Assembly (NCBI RefSeq): GCF_006874425.1
Contig: NZ_VIJZ01000006.1
Span: 267,055-331,054, forward strand
DNA length: 64,000 nucleotides
Direction: 5' to 3'
Source: Paenibacillus ottowii
GTDB taxonomy: Bacteria; Bacillota; Bacilli; Paenibacillales; Paenibacillaceae
Below the pieces are notes generated by a model. That model was not told the origin of the DNA. It did not search any database and saw nothing but the letters and a program-made list of their open reading frames with translations. Positions 9,069 to 18,821 of the stretch are shown in pieces. The number at the start of each line of letters is the position of its first letter. Position 1 is the stretch's first letter. The position numbers and the translations under genes are program-made.

Positions 9069-9779
9069 TCAAGAGGAGCTTGCGTTTTGCATTTCCTCAG
9101 GTAGCTGGTAATTCTTTGCCAGCATTTGTTCACGCAGTACGGTCCACTGTTCACGGGAAGCTCTTATCATCGCCGCATCCATAATTTTCTTGTCATTAAT
9201 GACACGCGAAAACCAGCGTACTGCTTCATTAAAATCGCCTGTACGTCGATGCAGTTCACCAATCAGATAAAGCAGTTTGGCATTATTCGCGCCGACGCCC
9301 TCCAGCTCATAGACTCGAACGTAGGAATCCAAACTAAATTTGAGAAAGCGAAGCTCCTGCTCCTCATTTCCCTGGTATCTGTACATCCATGCAATATGCT
9401 GCAATAGACTGGCTACTACGCGTTCCTTTTCTCCGATGACCTGCGCACAAAGTAAACCCAATTTGTACGTTTCTAACGCCTCTTCCCAGCTACGATGCCC
9501 GCTATATTCGCGAGGCTGCCAGCGGTTACCAATTTTATCCTTAAATAGCTTGGTTTGCTGATCGCTTAACTGAGCGGTAGAGTGTTCTGTCGAGGTAAAT
9601 CCACAATGAGGACAGACCCGCACGACATAAAAATCCGGATTTTCGTTCTTATAATAAGCACAAAAATCTGAATCAGTACGAATGGCCTTCTTTAGGCTTG
9701 GTCTGACACGGGATGTCTGAAATTCTTGTTCGCACTGCGGGCAGACGATTTTGATCTGATATAACGGTTCAAGTTCCAA
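9069..9779 (-). CDS. DUF2225 family protein
   Basis: An N-terminal zinc-ribbon pair (CPQC and, about 40 residues on, CPHC) is followed by a helical TPR-like region, as in the DUF2225 family found in Firmicutes. The function is unknown. The frame is open to a TTG at 9800, but that codon lies within a GGAGAGG ribosome site, so a TTG at 9779 (236 residues) is more likely. It lies close downstream of the globin gene and is probably cotranscribed with it. Confidence 0.75.
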   Translation of the reverse strand: MELEPLYQIKIVCPQCEQEFQTSRVRPSLKKAIRTDSDFCAYYKNENPDFYVVRVCPHCGFTSTEHSTAQLSDQQTKLFKDKIGNRWQPREYSGHRSWEEALETYKLGLLCAQVIGEKERVVASLLQHIAWMYRYQGNEEQELRFLKFSLDSYVRVYELEGVGANNAKLLYLIGELHRRTGDFNEAVRWFSRVINDKKIMDAAMIRASREQWTVLREQMLAKNYQLPEEMQNASSS

Positions 9780-9821
9780 TGTTTTTACAACCCTCTCCAA
9801 AATTCGGCAATCCCCGAAAGC

Positions 9822-10199
9822 TTACGGGGTATTTACAAAATGATGCGCAGGACCGGACAAACGACTAAGTATGATTGAACGAAGCGGCTCTTCAATTCCC
9901 GTATCCGTTAACGCATCTGCCATACAAGACAACCATGCCTCTGCTCGCTCCTCTGTCACGGGAAACTTCATATGTCTGGCACGTAACATCGGATGACCAT
10001 ATGCATCAGAAAAGAGGGACGGCCCTCCAAAAAACTGGCTCAGGAACATAAACTGCTTTTCCTTGACCGGCTCCATGTCTTTAGGAAACAGGGGACTTAA
10101 CAACGGATTTTTATAAACTCTCGGGTAGAAGGCCTCAATAATAGCACGAATACCTTCCGCACCCCCAAGGTTGTCATAAATGCTCAGGCTAGGATTCAC
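9822..10199 (-). CDS. Truncated hemoglobin, group II
   Basis: This 125-residue 2/2 globin resembles B. subtilis YjbI. YDNLGG and the YGHPMLRARHMKFPV segment, which includes the proximal-His region, are typical of group II. The family binds O2 or NO and has peroxidase activity in some members. The start is GTG with GGAGGAAAA immediately upstream. The DUF2225 gene follows, which suggests an operon. Confidence 0.9.
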   Translation of the reverse strand: MNPSLSIYDNLGGAEGIRAIIEAFYPRVYKNPLLSPLFPKDMEPVKEKQFMFLSQFFGGPSLFSDAYGHPMLRARHMKFPVTEERAEAWLSCMADALTDTGIEEPLRSIILSRLSGPAHHFVNTP

Positions 10200-10255
10200 T
10201 TTTCCTCCAACTTTCTGTGCTATGGCAATAAATATACACTTGTATTATAACAAAA

Positions 10256-10290
10256 AACAAAAAATGACGCTAAAAATAAGCGTCATTTTA
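10256..10290 (-). terminator. Terminator of the 31-residue membrane peptide gene
   Basis: AAAATGACGC/GCGTCATTTT forms a strong stem, and on the minus strand a T-rich tract follows. It supports a minus-strand transcript from the small gene at 10354-10449. Confidence 0.75.
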
Positions 10291-10353
10291 TCAATTTAAC
10301 ATATGAAGAGACTTGCCTCACTACACATAGCTTTGTTATTCCATGAATACCCA

Positions 10354-10449
10354 CTAATAACTCCGCCAATCCTCTTCACCGGGATGGACGAGAGAGGCAC
10401 GAATGACATACACAAAAGCACATACAAACAGACCGGCAACGATACTCAT
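10354..10449 (-). CDS. Putative 31-residue single-span membrane peptide
   Basis: A short frame begins ATG-AGT-ATC with a GGATGGAGTG-like ribosome site upstream and ends TAG. The peptide starts MSIVAGLFVCAFVYVIRAS, one hydrophobic span, and ends in a charged tail (EEDWRSY). It lies in a gap otherwise without a gene, and a strong minus-strand terminator follows 60 bases on. I know of no named family. Function is unknown. Confidence 0.5.
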   Translation of the reverse strand: MSIVAGLFVCAFVYVIRASLVHPGEEDWRSY

Positions 10450-10612
10450 CCTGATCACTCCATCCTTAAGGTTATGGAATCGTTGTTTTTTTATTTTAAC
10501 ATACTCTTTACAAAAAAACAGCATTCCATGTAATCGTTTTCTTTACTTTTCTTGTACTCTTTGTCCATCCTCGACATAGGTATAATAGTACAACTCCAAA
10601 GGAGGGGCCTCT

Positions 10613-11911
10613 ATGTCGCTGTACCGCCGTTACTCGCTTCCTTTGCTCATCCTTATACTGTTATTCCTATTCATACTGATGGCCGCATATCCGCAATCTT
10701 CTTTGAATGCAGGGCTTCGCGGTCTTGCCATCTGGTGGGATGTGCTGTTCCCGTCTTTATTCCCGTTTTTTGTTATCTCCGAGCTTCTTCTCGGTTTCGG
10801 AATTGTTCATTTCATAGGTGCGCTACTGGACCCGCTGATGCAGCCCCTATTCCGTGTACCTGGCTGCGGAGGTTTTGTCGCTGCAGTCAGCTGTGCATCC
10901 GGTTACCCGATTGGAGCCAAATTAACCGCTAAGCTATGGGAGCAAAAATGGATTACACGCATTGAAGGAGAACGCTTGGTCGCGTTTACGACCTCCTCTG
11001 ATCCGATATTTTTGATCGGTGCAGTTTCTGTCGGTTTCTTCCATAAACCTGAAATTGCACTCGTCCTCGGAGCAGCTCATTACGGTGGCGTACTCATCAT
11101 TGGATTGCTCATGCGCTTCCACGGTTCCCGTTCAGATAAATCCGATACTCGCAGCGAACGCTCTCACACCTCCCAGAAGACCTGGTCAAAGTCTGATAAC
11201 ACAATAACAGCGGTTCGTAATAAGCAGCCGGGACCACTTCGCCAAGCGTTATCTGCCATGCATACAGCACGTTTGGAAGATGGCCGTCCATTGGGTGAGT
11301 TGCTTCGTCAGGCGATTGCTTCGTCCCTACGCCTTATTATTGTCGTAGGAGGGCTGGTTGTATTCTTCTGCGTTATTTTAGAAGCCTTGACGAACTCTGG
11401 CTTAATGAGCGGGCTTCATCTGCTTACGGCAAGCCTACTGACTACATGTGGCCTTCCTCCTGCATTAACAGAGTCCATCGTTGGTGGTATTTTTGAAGTC
11501 ACTTTAGGTGCGCAAGCTGCCGGTGAAGCCGCAGCAGCGGCTTTACCGTTCAAGGTAGCCGCAGCCGCATTTGTTCTATCGTGGGGCGGGCTATCGGTTC
11601 ATGCACAGGTTGCAAGCATTTTAAATATGACGAACCTCCGCTACATGCCATTTTTACTGGCCAGGGCTGCTCACGGGGTCATCTCCGCACTGCTGGCTCT
11701 CGTGTTATGGCGTCCATTAATGGGACAGGGAAGCTCCCCTGTTTTTTCTCCGATACACGATATCACATGGTCCCCTGGCTTCTCGTCCGCCATACTGCTG
11801 CAAAGTCTACTGTTTCTTGCCTGTATACTGGCGGGAATGCTGGCTCTCTCCTGGTTAAGCGTGGGTACAAGTCGCTTATTCATACGATGGAAAGGAACGC
11901 ACCGGCAATGA
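10613..11911 (+). CDS. ylbJ: Sporulation integral membrane protein YlbJ
   Basis: This 432-residue protein has about eight membrane segments and matches the YlbJ family (nucleoside-transporter-like Gate domains). It is made in the mother cell in B. subtilis and needed for heat-resistant spores. Recognisable segments are WWDVLFPSLFPFFV and CASGYPIGAKL. AAAGGAGGGG precedes the ATG. A polar, Ser/Lys-rich loop of about 60 residues sits mid-protein (residues 170-225). Confidence 0.88.
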   Translation: MSLYRRYSLPLLILILLFLFILMAAYPQSSLNAGLRGLAIWWDVLFPSLFPFFVISELLLGFGIVHFIGALLDPLMQPLFRVPGCGGFVAAVSCASGYPIGAKLTAKLWEQKWITRIEGERLVAFTTSSDPIFLIGAVSVGFFHKPEIALVLGAAHYGGVLIIGLLMRFHGSRSDKSDTRSERSHTSQKTWSKSDNTITAVRNKQPGPLRQALSAMHTARLEDGRPLGELLRQAIASSLRLIIVVGGLVVFFCVILEALTNSGLMSGLHLLTASLLTTCGLPPALTESIVGGIFEVTLGAQAAGEAAAAALPFKVAAAAFVLSWGGLSVHAQVASILNMTNLRYMPFLLARAAHGVISALLALVLWRPLMGQGSSPVFSPIHDITWSPGFSSAILLQSLLFLACILAGMLALSWLSVGTSRLFIRWKGTHRQ

Positions 11912-11977
11912 ACGATTGTGTTCTTGCTCATAATTGATTATGATCGGTATATACCCATGACAAAGGAGCTTTTCATC

Positions 11978-12781
11978 TTGAGATATTATGTTCTGGATCG
12001 CGGGGATCAGCACTCCATGGACTTGAGTCAGCAATTTCACCGTCTTGCCCAAGAAAAGAATTTCAAGCTGGATGCCGAATCGCCGGAAATCGTCGTGTCT
12101 ATTGGAGGCGATGGTACGATGCTTCATGCGTTTCATACCTTCATTGACCGCATTCCGGATATTGCCTTTGTTGGTGTACATACCGGTCATCTGGGCTTTT
12201 ACGCCGATTGGCGTGCGGACGAGCTGGAAGAGCTAATCGACCTGATGAGCCAAAGCGGGTCTGAGGGACCGCTTAACCCGAGAATCGTTAAGTATCCACT
12301 GATTGAGTTGGAAATTCACAAGAAGTCGGGCAATGCTTCTTATATTGCTTTGAATGAGTTTACGTTAAAAGGGGTAGATGGCACGGTCGTTGCCCAAGTA
12401 GATATTAACGATATCACCTTTGAAATGTTCCGTGGTGATGGTATATGTGTTTCTACCCCTTCAGGAACGACCGCCTATAACAAAGCACTTGGCGGTGCTA
12501 TGGTTCACCCTACCATCGAAGCATTGCAATTGACTGAGATCGCTTCCATTAATAACCGTGTATATCGGACATTAGGATCACCACTGCTACTGCCAAAACA
12601 TCATCATTGTGATATTTTTTCACGGAAAGATCAGCGGCTTTTACTGACAGTAGATCACCTGAACTTTCCTGTGGATGACTTAATCTCTGTTCGATGTCAG
12701 GTAGCAAGCCAGAAAATCAGCTTCGCCCGTTACCGTCCTTTCCCCTTTTGGGATCGGGTACGCAACGCTTTTCTCAATTAG
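11978..12781 (+). CDS. nadK: NAD kinase
   Basis: The enzyme phosphorylates NAD to NADP. The GGDGT motif is present (VSIGGDGTMLHAF, near residue 45), as are NEF and the TPSGTTAYNKALGGA region. The open frame runs back to 11918, but AAAGGAG lies 8 bases before a TTG at 11978. That start gives 267 residues, about the length of B. subtilis NadF. It follows ylbJ and ends at a strong terminator. Confidence 0.93.
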   Translation: MRYYVLDRGDQHSMDLSQQFHRLAQEKNFKLDAESPEIVVSIGGDGTMLHAFHTFIDRIPDIAFVGVHTGHLGFYADWRADELEELIDLMSQSGSEGPLNPRIVKYPLIELEIHKKSGNASYIALNEFTLKGVDGTVVAQVDINDITFEMFRGDGICVSTPSGTTAYNKALGGAMVHPTIEALQLTEIASINNRVYRTLGSPLLLPKHHHCDIFSRKDQRLLLTVDHLNFPVDDLISVRCQVASQKISFARYRPFPFWDRVRNAFLN

Positions 12782-12789
12782 AGCCTGTA

Positions 12790-12817
12790 AAAGAGCCAAT
12801 CCTTGGCTCTTTTTTTA
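12790..12817 (+). terminator. Terminator of nadK
   Basis: AAGAGCCAA/TTGGCTCTT stem followed by a T run, directly after the nadK stop. Confidence 0.9.
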
Positions 12818-12905
12818 ATTCATCGGGAGAGGACATTAGCCTCACTTTAAAACATGCAAAAAGTTGGTCATAAACAATCGGCGGCTTGAGAGAAACTTAT
12901 AAAGA

Positions 12906-12935
12906 AAACGGCTCCTGAAAATTCAGGAACCGTTT
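12906..12935 (-). terminator. Terminator overlapping the end of yutD
   Basis: On the minus strand AACGGTTCCTGAA pairs with TTCAGGAGCCGTT and is followed by TTTTCTTT. The yutD stop codon (TGA, 12923-12925) lies inside the left arm of this stem. Confidence 0.85.
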
Positions 12936-13825
12936 TGCTGTGGAGATGGGAATGTTTTATTTTTTTTGCTACCTTCAGTTCTGTCGGCTTTGGCTGTTGT
13001 TTGCGTCTGACGCTGACCCTCAGGCTCACGCGAGACACGAACTTGCCGTCCCTCCCGATTTTCCTTTGGTTGGCGCTCATAGCGTGGCCCACGCGATTCC
13101 CTTTTATCGAAATTCCCTTGTGAATTACGCTGCCTCCGTGGTTCTCGGGCTTGCTGCCCTTCCCCCGAACTTCGCCCATCCTTTGCTTCGCGCGGTTCCT
13201 TTGACTGGCGCGAATCACGTGCTTCACGCTGCCGGTTGCCTTCACGTCCTTCTCTGGATGGACGACTGTCACGAGCTTCATGCGGCTGCCGTTCACGTAC
13301 TTCCTGAGCATCCTTCGGTTCCCTGCGTTGCAGCTCGCGTGATTCGCGGGCTTCTATAGGCCGTTCGACTCGTGACTCCTCTGTAGCTGTGGAATCCTGC
13401 TGCGGATGCGGCCATTCCGTTTGTCCAGCTGTCGTCGGTTGCCGTACTTCTTGGCGCTCTTCGGCTTCTGACGCTTGTTCCCTTTGAGCATCTACCAACT
13501 GCTGGATATCAGGAGGAACGAAGTCATCAGTGGTACCGTTCTTATTTTCCACTTCACGGCTTTTTTGCAGCACAAAATAGGCACAACCAAAATTACAGTA
13601 TTCATTAATGTAATCGTCCAATACCACAATGGATGTATCCTTATTGGCTTTAGGATGCCCTTCTCGATAAAACCCCTTCAAGCGCAGCTGATTGTATCCC
13701 CAGTCGCCAATAATATAATCATAGCGATCCAACACTTCACTATATCGATCACGAAAGGCTTCGGGATTCCACCCGTTCTTGTGATCCTGCAACACTTCAT
13801 AGTTTTTACCACCGATTTGAAACAA
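12923..13825 (-). CDS. yutD: YutD family protein with a long Arg/Glu-rich tail
   Basis: The first 100 residues match the YutD/DUF1027 family of Firmicutes (IIGDWGYNQLRLKGFY and CNFGCAYFVLQ segments). The family norm is about 100 residues, but this protein has 300. Residues from about 115 on are low complexity, rich in Arg, Glu, Gln, Ser and Pro, and look disordered. The start is TTG with AAAGGCGG upstream. It lies 24 bases after lipA on the same strand, the same pairing as in B. subtilis, so they are probably cotranscribed. The role of YutD is unknown. Confidence 0.85.
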   Translation of the reverse strand: MFQIGGKNYEVLQDHKNGWNPEAFRDRYSEVLDRYDYIIGDWGYNQLRLKGFYREGHPKANKDTSIVVLDDYINEYCNFGCAYFVLQKSREVENKNGTTDDFVPPDIQQLVDAQREQASEAEERQEVRQPTTAGQTEWPHPQQDSTATEESRVERPIEARESRELQRREPKDAQEVRERQPHEARDSRPSREGREGNRQREARDSRQSKEPREAKDGRSSGEGQQAREPRRQRNSQGNFDKRESRGPRYERQPKENREGRQVRVSREPEGQRQTQTTAKADRTEGSKKNKTFPSPQQNGS

Positions 13826-13849
13826 GCTATTCTAACCGCCTTTCCCGGA

Positions 13850-14752
13850 TCAAGCCTGCGAAAGGGCGCTTTCTTCCTTATGCTGAGCGGCCGACTTCAC
13901 CTGCTCATGCGCTTGGTAGGAGCTGCGGACCATTGGACCGGATTCGACGTGGCTGAATCCTCGTTGTAATCCCTCTTCCTTTAACTTCGCAAAATCTTCC
14001 GGTGGATAATATTTTTGCACAAATAAATGTTTCTCGGACGGCTGCAAGTATTGACCAATTGTCATAATGTCACAATCGACTTTGCGCAGATCATCCATGG
14101 TTTGCAAGATTTCATCCCACTCTTCTCCGACACCTAACATGATGCTTGATTTCGTTGGAATAGCCGGATTTAATTGCTTTGCACGTTGAAGCAGTTCAAG
14201 AGAGCGGTGGTATTTTGCTTTAGCCCGAACCTTGTCGGACATGCGCTCCACCGTTTCAATATTATGATTCAAAATATCTGGCTTGGCATCCATGACGATT
14301 CGCAGCGACTCAAGGTCGCCCATAAAGTCGGGAATCAATACTTCTACACTGCAAAAAGGCAATCGGCGGCGAATCGCACGAACCGTTTCTGCAAATATGG
14401 TAGCGCCCCCGTCTTTCAAATCATCGCGGGCCACACTGGTTACGACACAGTGTTTTAAATTCATGTTCTCAGCCGCTTCCGCAACGCGTTCAGGCTCCTG
14501 CAAGTCCAGTTCCGTAGGCATTCCCGTATTTACTGCGCAAAAACGACACGCACGCGTACAAATATCACCCAAAATCATAAATGTAGCTGTCCTGTTGGCC
14601 CAGCATTCATATATATTAGGGCACCGTGCCTCCTCACATACGGTATGTAATGTCTTGGAACGCATCATGCTCTTGATTTCCTGATAGTTATCGCCTGTCG
14701 TAAGTTTAATACGAATCCAATCGGGCTTTGCTTCCTTCACTTTTTTAGACAA
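13850..14752 (-). CDS. lipA: Lipoyl synthase
   Basis: This radical SAM enzyme inserts two sulfurs into protein-bound octanoyl groups. The auxiliary cluster motif [12 protein letters not shown] (near residue 34) and the radical SAM motif CTRACRFC (near residue 63) are intact. The 300-residue length is typical. The start is TTG at 14752 with AAAGG 8 bases upstream. A candidate -10 (TATAAT) lies at 14798-14803. The neighbouring yutD follows. Confidence 0.96.
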   Translation of the reverse strand: MSKKVKEAKPDWIRIKLTTGDNYQEIKSMMRSKTLHTVCEEARCPNIYECWANRTATFMILGDICTRACRFCAVNTGMPTELDLQEPERVAEAAENMNLKHCVVTSVARDDLKDGGATIFAETVRAIRRRLPFCSVEVLIPDFMGDLESLRIVMDAKPDILNHNIETVERMSDKVRAKAKYHRSLELLQRAKQLNPAIPTKSSIMLGVGEEWDEILQTMDDLRKVDCDIMTIGQYLQPSEKHLFVQKYYPPEDFAKLKEEGLQRGFSHVESGPMVRSSYQAHEQVKSAAQHKEESALSQA

Positions 14753-14999
14753 TGAATAGACCTTCTTTCTGATAAGCTTAAGCTGTCATTGCCATACATT
14801 ATAGCATGAAAGCCATGGAAAAACCTCCATTCATTGTTCCCTTTTTGATATGACATTGATGCCGAAAAAAGTAAACGCTTGAGATGGATAAAAGCGACCG
14901 AGATGGCTCAATCTAAGCAAAAGCGCCCTATTTACCCTATTGAACACGGGTCAAAAATTTTGCCGGGCGGTTAAACCCTGTTAGAGGAGGTTGGTTTAC

Positions 15000-16109
15000 G
15001 TGCCTTACCCTACGCAGGCAGTCCGCGCTGTTCGTCTGTTATCGCTGCTATTATGTGCAGCTACCCTGACAACGGCCTGTCCGCTTCCTGCTCATGCCTT
15101 TGCCGAGCATACAAGGTCCTCGTCAGCCGGAAATAACCTGACAGCAACGAATCGGGATGCTTCACATGCTTCGTCTTCAATATATACGTCCAGACTTGCT
15201 TTATATCAATCCATCGAAGCCCTGACGGGAATCCCTTGGTATAGATTGGCTGCCATCGACCAGTATGAACGCACACTTACAGTGGCTCATCCCAAAGACC
15301 GCAAGCATGCAGAGCGGATCATAGGTATTTTTGTAACGGGTCCGGTATGGTCCGGTCTGTTGAACCCTGATTCAGAGGACCAAAATCCGCATTCCATTGA
15401 ACTATTTTCCGGGCTGGGACAGGACGGCTCAGGCGATGGAATCGCCGATCGCAATAATGACAAGGATTTGCTGTTCAGCATTGCTTCTTATCTCGGTAAA
15501 TATGGAAATAGCGAGGATGAATTTGGTATTGCCGTGTGGGAATATTACCATAACAGCCGCGCGGTTCAAAGAGTTCAGCAGTTTGCCAAGCTGTATCAGA
15601 CGTATGGCAAGCTTGATTTGGTCAGACAAGCTTTTCCGCTCCCTCTAAGCAGCATTTATAGCTACCGCAGCACTTGGGGAAGCCGTCGCAGTTGGGGCGG
15701 TTACCGTATACATGAGGGCACTGATTTGTTTGCTGGCTATGGAGTTCCGGTTCGCAGCACTTGCTATGGTGTTGTTGAAATAAAGGGCTGGAATCCCTTC
15801 GGAGGCTGGCGAATCGGGATTCGTGATCTCAACAACCGCTATCACTACTATGCACACCTTTCCGGCTTTGATAAAAACGTTCATAACGGAGATATCGTTA
15901 CGCCGGGTCAGACGGTTGGCTGGGTAGGAAGCTCGGGCTATGGAAAACCGGGTACCCAAGGCAAGTTTCCACCGCATCTGCATTATGGTATATACCGGGA
16001 CAATGGCTGGACAGATTGGTCCTTTGATCCATATCCGTTATTAAGACAGTGGGAGCAGAACGAACGTAAAGCACTCAAATCAGGAAAAACCAAAGGGGCC
16101 TCCTCGTAG
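15000..16109 (+). CDS. lytH: M23 endopeptidase, LytH/YunA type spore cortex enzyme
   Basis: This 369-residue exported peptidase has an N-terminal signal peptide (hydrophobic core LLSLLLCAATL, Ala-rich cleavage region), a helical middle and a C-terminal LytM/M23 domain. Metal ligands are visible as HEGTD and HLHYG. In B. subtilis LytH (YunA) trims muropeptides in the spore cortex and lies beside yunB, lipA and yutD; that neighbourhood is kept here. The start is GTG at 15000, 9 bases after AGAGGAGG. Confidence 0.85.
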   Translation: MPYPTQAVRAVRLLSLLLCAATLTTACPLPAHAFAEHTRSSSAGNNLTATNRDASHASSSIYTSRLALYQSIEALTGIPWYRLAAIDQYERTLTVAHPKDRKHAERIIGIFVTGPVWSGLLNPDSEDQNPHSIELFSGLGQDGSGDGIADRNNDKDLLFSIASYLGKYGNSEDEFGIAVWEYYHNSRAVQRVQQFAKLYQTYGKLDLVRQAFPLPLSSIYSYRSTWGSRRSWGGYRIHEGTDLFAGYGVPVRSTCYGVVEIKGWNPFGGWRIGIRDLNNRYHYYAHLSGFDKNVHNGDIVTPGQTVGWVGSSGYGKPGTQGKFPPHLHYGIYRDNGWTDWSFDPYPLLRQWEQNERKALKSGKTKGASS

Positions 16110-16127
16110 GACACTTTGGTTTTTCCT
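16082..16127. terminator. Bidirectional terminator between lytH and yunB
   Basis: A perfect 14-bp stem AGGAAAAACCAAAG/CTTTGGTTTTTCCT encloses the lytH stop codon in its loop. T/A tracts on both arms suit both convergent genes. Confidence 0.85.
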
Positions 16128-16142
16128 GTTACCCCCTCTTCT

Positions 16143-16958
16143 TTATGGCGTTGAGGATTGATTAAGGGAGTTGGGGGCTTCCTGTATCTCTGGACCACTT
16201 TCCATACTGGAATCTACAGCGCCGCTGCTCTCTATAGAATGAGAAGGCAATGCCAACTGTGGTGCGGTTCCTCCATTTTTGCCGACAGGCTTACCCTGAT
16301 TGTCATAATAGTACATCGGGACGTTGCCCACCACCAGCAAATAAGAAAGCGGAATTTCCGTCTCCACAATCTGAGGTTGCATCTCAAACGGTATAACCAC
16401 AGACACTTCTGTCGTAATTCGAATGTACACTTCCACCAAGATCATATTGATGCCCGCGTCCTGCTGACGTGTATTTAAATCCACCTTGATTGCTCCATGT
16501 GGCTCCACCTTTAGGGGAACCTTGGGTCCATAAGCTGCCAGTAGCGGACTTCCCAATGCCTGCCCAATCGGAACACTCTCATCAAAATGGCTCATACTAT
16601 CCATCGTTGCCTTGACTGCTTTGAGCGTGTCTGACGTAATTCTCATATGCTCCGCATAATTTAGAACAAATCCAGAGGTTCTCCCTTGTGTATCCGTTCT
16701 CCATTCAATGAGGTTATCAGCAGTCTTCCCCTGCTCTACTTGTGCAGTAATGGCTGAATTAATAGCCTCTGTCGCCATTTGTTTGACCCGCACTTTGGCC
16801 AGGTGCATCATGGGCGGCTTCAAATGCTGTTCCACATAGGCAGCCATCTGTACAATTCCTACCAGCAGCGCCAACACCACAATGAGCCACATCCTGTGCC
16901 TGCCGCTACCGAGTCGTCTCCTGCCCGGTCTGCTGTACCATTGCGGTTTTCTATTCAT
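16143..16958 (-). CDS. yunB: Sporulation protein YunB
   Basis: A basic N-terminus (PGRRRLGSGRHR) is followed by one membrane span (residues 23-42) and a soluble extracytoplasmic domain of about 180 residues, as in YunB, a sigma-E-controlled protein of B. subtilis needed for normal spores. The last 45 residues are Ser, Glu and Pro rich. It is convergent with lytH, as expected for this locus. Confidence 0.85.
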   Translation of the reverse strand: MNRKPQWYSRPGRRRLGSGRHRMWLIVVLALLVGIVQMAAYVEQHLKPPMMHLAKVRVKQMATEAINSAITAQVEQGKTADNLIEWRTDTQGRTSGFVLNYAEHMRITSDTLKAVKATMDSMSHFDESVPIGQALGSPLLAAYGPKVPLKVEPHGAIKVDLNTRQQDAGINMILVEVYIRITTEVSVVIPFEMQPQIVETEIPLSYLLVVGNVPMYYYDNQGKPVGKNGGTAPQLALPSHSIESSGAVDSSMESGPEIQEAPNSLNQSSTP

Positions 16959-17086
16959 TCTGATCCCCCCGCAGCGATGAGCTTACTTTAGAAGGATATG
17001 CCACACATAAACGAAAAAGAAGCCGCCCGTCCGGCAGCTCCTCATGGGGGAAACATATATTATTTCAACTGCGATCTAACTCACAC

Positions 17087-18022
17087 TCATGATTGGAAAA
17101 TGCGATCAATCTTTTCGATATCAGCCTGACTCAGTTGAACCTCCAACGTTTTCAGATTCGCCAGAACCTGCTCTGGTCCCTTTGCACCTGGAATGAGGGC
17201 ATCGATCGAATCGCGGGTCAAATACCAAGCGAGCACCACATGAGCAACCTCTGCATTCAACGCATTGGCAATCTCACGTACCTGCTCTACTTTGTCCAAA
17301 TTACGAGCAAAAGCTTCTCCCTGGAACAATGGATCTTTCGCTCTGATGTCCGTGAAGGTCATGTCTTTCGTATACTTACCACCTAGCAATCCCGAAGCTA
17401 GCGGGAAATAGGGCACAAACGAAATGCCATTTTCCTTGGTATAAGGCAGCAGATCCTTCTCAGCTTCCCGTTGCAACAAATTATAATGGGATTGAAGCAC
17501 ATCTACATAGCCGTCACTATTCGCATCCTTAAGTTGTTCAATGGAAAAGTTAGACACACCAATAGCTCTAATTTTGCCTTCATCCTTGAGCTTCTTCAGT
17601 TCTCCGACTGCTTCTGCCTTCGGCGTAGCTTCATCCGGGAAATGGATATAGAACAGATCAATATAATCTGTCTGTAATCTTTTCAGACTGGATTCGACGG
17701 ATTCACGCAAAAAAGCAGGCGAGTTGTCAAAAACAACCTCTCCGTTCACAAATTTATGTGCTCCCTTGGTCGCAATAACCGCTTCATCACGTTGGCCGCG
17801 TTCCTTTAGCACCTCACCGATCAACCGCTCTGAGTGCTCAGGTCCATAAATAAAAGCCGTATCCAAAAAATTGATGCCGTTATCCAAAGCTGTGCGAACG
17901 ACTTCTTTACCCGTTTCATTGTTCAAACCGGAAAAAAGATTATGACCTCCTACCTTATTCGCACCCAATCCGATGGGTCTTACATACAGATTTGTTTTGC
18001 CAAGACGCACTTGCTCTGCCAA
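17087..18022 (-). CDS. Aldo/keto reductase
   Basis: This 311-residue NADPH-dependent (beta/alpha)8 barrel reductase shows the family pattern: [26 protein letters not shown] with the catalytic Asp and Tyr, and a C-terminal PGAKGPEQV cofactor segment. The substrate is unknown. The start is TTG with AAAGGAG upstream. It stands alone, transcribed in the same direction as the repair cluster upstream. Confidence 0.88.
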   Translation of the reverse strand: MAEQVRLGKTNLYVRPIGLGANKVGGHNLFSGLNNETGKEVVRTALDNGINFLDTAFIYGPEHSERLIGEVLKERGQRDEAVIATKGAHKFVNGEVVFDNSPAFLRESVESSLKRLQTDYIDLFYIHFPDEATPKAEAVGELKKLKDEGKIRAIGVSNFSIEQLKDANSDGYVDVLQSHYNLLQREAEKDLLPYTKENGISFVPYFPLASGLLGGKYTKDMTFTDIRAKDPLFQGEAFARNLDKVEQVREIANALNAEVAHVVLAWYLTRDSIDALIPGAKGPEQVLANLKTLEVQLSQADIEKIDRIFQS

Positions 18023-18112
18023 TTCACGTCATCTCCTTTTCGAAAGTTACTTCCATTTTATTATTAGATTCCAAAAAAAGCAAAGTACGCACCTGACTGA
18101 TGGAGCCCCATC

Positions 18113-18802
18113 CTATTTTCTTTTTCGCTTCATACTACGAATGGTCGTTTTTGTGGCCTGATCCACCCGATATGATTCTGTGATTTTTTGCAGAGCCTTG
18201 TTGAAAGTAAAATCATCCAATGTGTTATGACTTAAATACATCATCGTTACCTCTGGCAGCTTGATATAACAGATAGATATCGCCCAGGCTACCGCCATTT
18301 GTACATAATAATGTTCACGATGAGTCTGATCTAGCAAAGTAAGCACCCGGTTAATATACTGTTCCTCAACATAAAAATTCAGCAGCATCACCACACCAAA
18401 CCGAATCTCATATTCTTTCTTGGAGAACAGATAGGGCTGAATAAACTCCCATACTCTTTCTTTATGTTGTTTAGTGATTTTCAATCCGGCACAGAAACTA
18501 TCACATACGGACCAATTATCAATTTTAGGGACAAACTTGGCGGTATAACTTAAAACTTCCTCTATATCTGTTTTTACAGAGCCAATCACCATACCTTGCA
18601 GCATCACTTCTTCAAAGTGTTCGCTTTCAGCGGTGTCCAGATAGAGACGCCAATCTCCTTTGGCAATATTTTGAGCCAGCTTACGCAGCACGGGCAGACG
18701 TACACCCAGCACATTATTAATCGTCGGAAGCAATGCAGCCGTGAATTTCTGAAAATCTGTATCTACATGGGACAGTATCTGTTCTCTGATGGTCTTCTCC
18801 AT
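18113..18802 (-). CDS. alkD: DNA alkylation repair protein, AlkD-like HEAT-repeat glycosylase
   Basis: This 229-residue all-helical protein matches the AlkC/AlkD superfamily of HEAT-like DNA glycosylases that remove bulky or cationic N3/N7-alkylpurines. WSVCDSFCAGLK and the AWAISICYIK segment are characteristic. The frame extends to 18898, but a GGGAGTGGG site supports ATG at 18802. It is the last gene of the adaA cluster, 19 bases after alkA. Confidence 0.8.
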   Translation of the reverse strand: MEKTIREQILSHVDTDFQKFTAALLPTINNVLGVRLPVLRKLAQNIAKGDWRLYLDTAESEHFEEVMLQGMVIGSVKTDIEEVLSYTAKFVPKIDNWSVCDSFCAGLKITKQHKERVWEFIQPYLFSKKEYEIRFGVVMLLNFYVEEQYINRVLTLLDQTHREHYYVQMAVAWAISICYIKLPEVTMMYLSHNTLDDFTFNKALQKITESYRVDQATKTTIRSMKRKRK

Positions 18803-18821
18803 ATTTCCCACTCCCTGTTTA

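Noticed and set aside
12868..13359. Long open frames on both strands overlapping the yutD tail
   Set aside because: They are shadows of the low-complexity Arg/Glu-rich tail, have no ribosome site, and one crosses the yutD terminator.
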